From: Pseudomonadota bacterium
GTDB lineage: Bacteria; Pseudomonadota; Alphaproteobacteria; HIMB59; GCA-002718135
Direction: 5' to 3'
Assembly (NCBI GenBank): GCA_027625355.1
Contig: JAQBWI010000011.1
Coordinates: 1 to 17,482, forward strand
DNA: 17,482 nucleotides
Shown here: piece after piece, positions 15,630 to 17,482 of the stretch
Numbering within the stretch: the first letter of the stretch is position 1
Layout: each line of letters begins with the position of its first letter
Made by a program: the position numbers and the translations under genes
The notes under the pieces: generated by a model
Database searches by the model: none
Told to the model about the DNA's origin: nothing
Seen by the model: only the letters and a program-made list of their open reading frames with translations

Positions 15630-16304
15630 ATGACTGAAATTTTAAATGGACCCTCATTTTCAAGGCATGATAATCCAAAAAAATTAATTTTTATGCTTCA
15701 TGGGTATGGCGATAATGCAGCAAATTTTATGCATTTAGCTCACCCGATTGATCAAAAAGAATGGCAAGCTGCTTATATATCACTTAACGCGCCAGGAGTT
15801 ATCTCGGGCAATTATATGGGATATCAATGGTTCGACTTATATCCAAATGGTGTTTACATTGCAGATGCTGGACCCAAAGAATTTGATCAAATTAACAAAG
15901 AAGTTAATGAATCTGTTAAAAAAATTATCATGACTATTGATCAATATTGTGAATCGTTAAAACTTACCTATCAAGATTGTATTTTAATGGGATTCTCACA
16001 AGGGGGAATGATGACCTTTGAAGTTGGGAATCTTCTCCAAAAAAAACTGTCTGGCTTAGCTATTCTTTCAGGTCGAATAATGTCTCATCAACAAATTACT
16101 AATAAAACTTTATTACAGACACCAATTTTTATTTCCCATGGTGAGCAAGATGAAGTTCTTCCTATAAAAGATTATTATAAAGCTACAGAATATTTAAAAA
16201 TAAATAAATGTAACTTTGAGTCACATGTTCTAGATAAAGATGCGCATAATATATCTCCAGAAGCAATAACTTTATTGCAAAAATTTATTAAAAAAATTCT
16301 ATGA
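15630..16304 (+). CDS. Phospholipase/carboxylesterase family hydrolase (Abhydrolase_2)
   Basis: A 224-residue serine hydrolase of the small carboxylesterase/acyl-protein-thioesterase-like family. Visible are FMLHGYGDNAANF (21-33), the loop YQWFDLYPNG (65-74), nucleophile Ser123 in GFSQGG, Asp174 in HGEQDEVLP and His206 in KDAHNIS, a complete triad. There is no signal peptide, so it is cytosolic. Members cleave lysophospholipids or short acyl esters, and the substrate here is unknown. The gene is monocistronic by layout: divergent from the HIG1-like gene and followed by an HNH gene with its own -10 element. An inverted repeat begins three bases before the end of the stop codon. Confidence 0.87.
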   Translation: MTEILNGPSFSRHDNPKKLIFMLHGYGDNAANFMHLAHPIDQKEWQAAYISLNAPGVISGNYMGYQWFDLYPNGVYIADAGPKEFDQINKEVNESVKKIIMTIDQYCESLKLTYQDCILMGFSQGGMMTFEVGNLLQKKLSGLAILSGRIMSHQQITNKTLLQTPIFISHGEQDEVLPIKDYYKATEYLKINKCNFESHVLDKDAHNISPEAITLLQKFIKKIL

Positions 16305-16321
16305 TGTAACCGAATCATCAT
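16301..16321. repeat. Inverted repeat at the esterase stop codon
   Basis: ATGATG (16301-16306) and CATCAT (16316-16321) form a perfect six-base stem with a nine-base loop. It overlaps the esterase stop and lies just upstream of the HNH -10 element. No T-run follows, so it is not a standard terminator. An operator for the HNH gene or simple chance are the alternatives. Confidence 0.3.
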
Positions 16322-16334
16322 ATTATAGTATTAG

Positions 16335-16340
16335 TATAAT
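16335..16340 (+). promoter_or_regulatory. Consensus -10 element for the HNH gene
   Basis: A perfect TATAAT with no good -35 at 16-18 bases upstream. Transcription would start about 16347, leaving a leader of roughly 19 bases that contains GGAG (16349-16352) and GTGAG (16352-16356) before the ATG at 16366. Unlike the leaderless candidates, this gene has room for, and shows, a ribosome site. Confidence 0.5.
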
Positions 16341-16365
16341 TTATGACCGGAGTGAGTAGATAAAA

Positions 16366-16920
16366 ATGAACGCAAGTGGAAATCCAGCTTTGGTATTAAA
16401 CGCAGATTTCCGACCACTCTCTTATTACCCTCTTTCTTTATGTTCTTGGCAAGATGCTGTTAAATCAGTCTTCTTAAATCGTGTTTCTGTTATAGAAAAA
16501 TATGATCAATCAGTTAGTTCTCCTACAATATCTTTTAAGTTGCCTAGTGTAATAGCTTTAAAAGATTATGTAATGCCTCAACGAAAACCTGCCTTTACAA
16601 GGTTTAATGTTTTTCTTCGTGATAATTTTACTTGTCAATATTGTGCAAAAAAATTTGCTGCTAATGATTTAACTTTTGATCATTTGGTTCCTCGATGCTT
16701 ACATGGAAAAACAACATGGCAAAATGTTGTATCAGCATGTACGACATGTAACTTAAAAAAAGGAAGAAAATTAATTCAAAATACTGATATGAAGTTACTT
16801 AAAAGACCTGTACAGCCTCATTCTATGCAACTACAAAATAATGGACGTAACTTCCCACCAAATTATTTACATGATAGTTGGCGAGATTATTTATATTGGG
16901 ATACGGAATTAGAAAATTAA
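16366..16920 (+). CDS. HNH endonuclease-family protein
   Basis: A 184-residue protein with a C-terminal HNH nuclease domain and an N-terminal region (ALVLNADFRPLSYYPLSLCSWQDAVK) conserved in a widespread chromosomal HNH family. The domain contains the zinc knuckles CQYC (Cys90, Cys93) and CTTC (Cys125, Cys128), the catalytic Asp105-His106 pair in FDHLVPR, Asn120 and the CNLKKGRK end. It should therefore bind a structural zinc and a catalytic metal. The family is often seen as a lone housekeeping gene and is not obviously part of restriction or phage modules. No such partners are present here. Its biological role is not established to my knowledge; DNA repair is a guess. The stop shares TTAA with the convergent coq7. 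Confidence 0.88.
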   Translation: MNASGNPALVLNADFRPLSYYPLSLCSWQDAVKSVFLNRVSVIEKYDQSVSSPTISFKLPSVIALKDYVMPQRKPAFTRFNVFLRDNFTCQYCAKKFAANDLTFDHLVPRCLHGKTTWQNVVSACTTCNLKKGRKLIQNTDMKLLKRPVQPHSMQLQNNGRNFPPNYLHDSWRDYLYWDTELEN

Positions 16921-17482
16921 ATTTTTTTTGATATGGCAATTGCTGTTTTGCAACCAATTTCAATTACTTTTGTCATAATCTTATAACCAGGCGCACTTTC
17001 AGCATCATGCTCTAGACCAATATCATGATGCTCGAGTTCATCTTTTTCAAACTTAGCGATTGTTTTCTTTAATTCTTTTTCATCTTCTTCTAATAGATCT
17101 TGTTGTTCTCGGTAATGTTCACCAATTACTTTTTCGACTGCAACAGTGCATGCCATAGCTGCTTTTTCTCCCATCAAGGCAGTACCTGCTCCTAAAGCAA
17201 ACCCGGCAACATTCCATAGAGGTAAAAGGGCAGTAGGACGAACACGCTTTTCAACTAAAAGTTCATTAAACTTCTCGATATGTTCTTGCTCTTGATCAGC
17301 CATATGTTGGATTGTTTTACCAATTTTTGACTCCTTGCCAAAGATTGCAATTTGACCATCATAAATTCGTGTCGCGCCATATTCTCCAGCATGATCAACT
17401 CGAATTATCTCATCCAAGATATTTTTATCAGTTGTAACCTTAACGCTTGAAGTAGAAGTCTTTTTTTTAACTGATTTTTTTT
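16917..17482 (-). CDS. coq7: 3-demethoxyubiquinol 3-hydroxylase Coq7, N-terminus cut by window edge
   Basis: Di-iron carboxylate oxygenase of the COQ7/UbiF-replacing family, which hydroxylates demethoxyubiquinol at the inner membrane in ubiquinone synthesis. The family core begins at LDEIIRVDHAGEYGA near 17417 and contains the iron-ligand signatures HAGEYGA, DQEQEHIEKF, EKVIGEHYREQ and DELEHHDIGLEHDAE. The helical segment PLWNVAGFALGAGTALMG is the membrane-interacting region. A TTG at 17417 could be a start, but the frame stays open upstream to the window edge with KKSVKKKTSTSSVKVTTDKNI and no ATG. The true start therefore probably lies outside and the protein has a basic, low-complexity N-terminal extension. 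Two runs of eight As in that stretch are worth care as sequencing or slippage sites. It is convergent with the HNH gene, sharing TTAA as both stops. Confidence 0.92.
   Translation of the reverse strand, partial: KKSVKKKTSTSSVKVTTDKNILDEIIRVDHAGEYGATRIYDGQIAIFGKESKIGKTIQHMADQEQEHIEKFNELLVEKRVRPTALLPLWNVAGFALGAGTALMGEKAAMACTVAVEKVIGEHYREQQDLLEEDEKELKKTIAKFEKDELEHHDIGLEHDAESAPGYKIMTKVIEIGCKTAIAISKKI

Noticed and set aside
16366..16920. HNH gene as part of a restriction, retron or phage defence system
   Set aside because: The family is a common chromosomal one, and the neighbours (esterase, coq7) are housekeeping genes with no methylase, reverse transcriptase or phage proteins.

Overview
The window looks like core chromosome of a streamlined, AT-rich marine alphaproteobacterium, broadly of SAR11, HIMB59 or AEGEAN-169 type. 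This lineage call is inference. It rests on low G+C (about one third by eye), genes that touch or overlap, a SAM-II-type riboswitch in front of metX, the metX-metW pair, Coq7-type ubiquinone synthesis, an MJ0042 zinc-ribbon membrane protein, and argH followed by a small LptM-like lipoprotein gene and lysA. I see no mobile elements, phage genes, CRISPR arrays, tRNA or rRNA.

Layout. Positions 1-2540 (minus strand) hold a methionine operon: promoter, SAM-II-type riboswitch, metX, metW and gloB (cut by the left edge). Positions 2619-4879 (plus) hold an aromatic amino-acid pair: a chorismate mutase fused to a HisC-like aminotransferase, then tyrA. At 4876-6079 lie plsC (minus) and a divergent zinc-ribbon membrane protein (plus). 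At 6076-8892 (minus) is argH-lptM-lysA, for arginine and lysine synthesis. At 8999-15107 (plus) is a FadN-type hydroxyacyl-CoA dehydrogenase/enoyl-CoA hydratase, then a tightly coupled operon of a DmdB-like acyl-CoA ligase, a MetY-like PLP enzyme and an alpha/beta hydrolase. At 15143-15577 (minus) are a 56-residue charged small protein and a two-helix membrane protein. At 15630-16920 (plus) are a phospholipase/carboxylesterase-family hydrolase and an HNH endonuclease. At 16917-17482 (minus) is coq7, cut by the right edge.

How the genes connect. MetX makes O-acylhomoserine, and the metY product can sulfhydrylate it to homocysteine or, with methanethiol, to methionine. metX is under an SAM riboswitch. 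metY shows no riboswitch and is coupled to an acyl-CoA ligase resembling the DMSP-demethylation enzyme DmdB, beside a crotonase-containing protein. This suggests, without proving it, a link between methanethiol release and capture. The chorismate mutase-aminotransferase and TyrA could make tyrosine from chorismate with two polypeptides.

Most genes are ordinary housekeeping functions. I did not find a clearly new multi-gene system. The points most worth a second look are the riboswitch layout with its 8-bp complement near the metX start, several apparently leaderless genes, the DmdB-like/MetY operon, the fused chorismate mutase-aminotransferase, an overlooked 56-codon gene, and three convergent gene pairs that share one TTAA as both stop codons.
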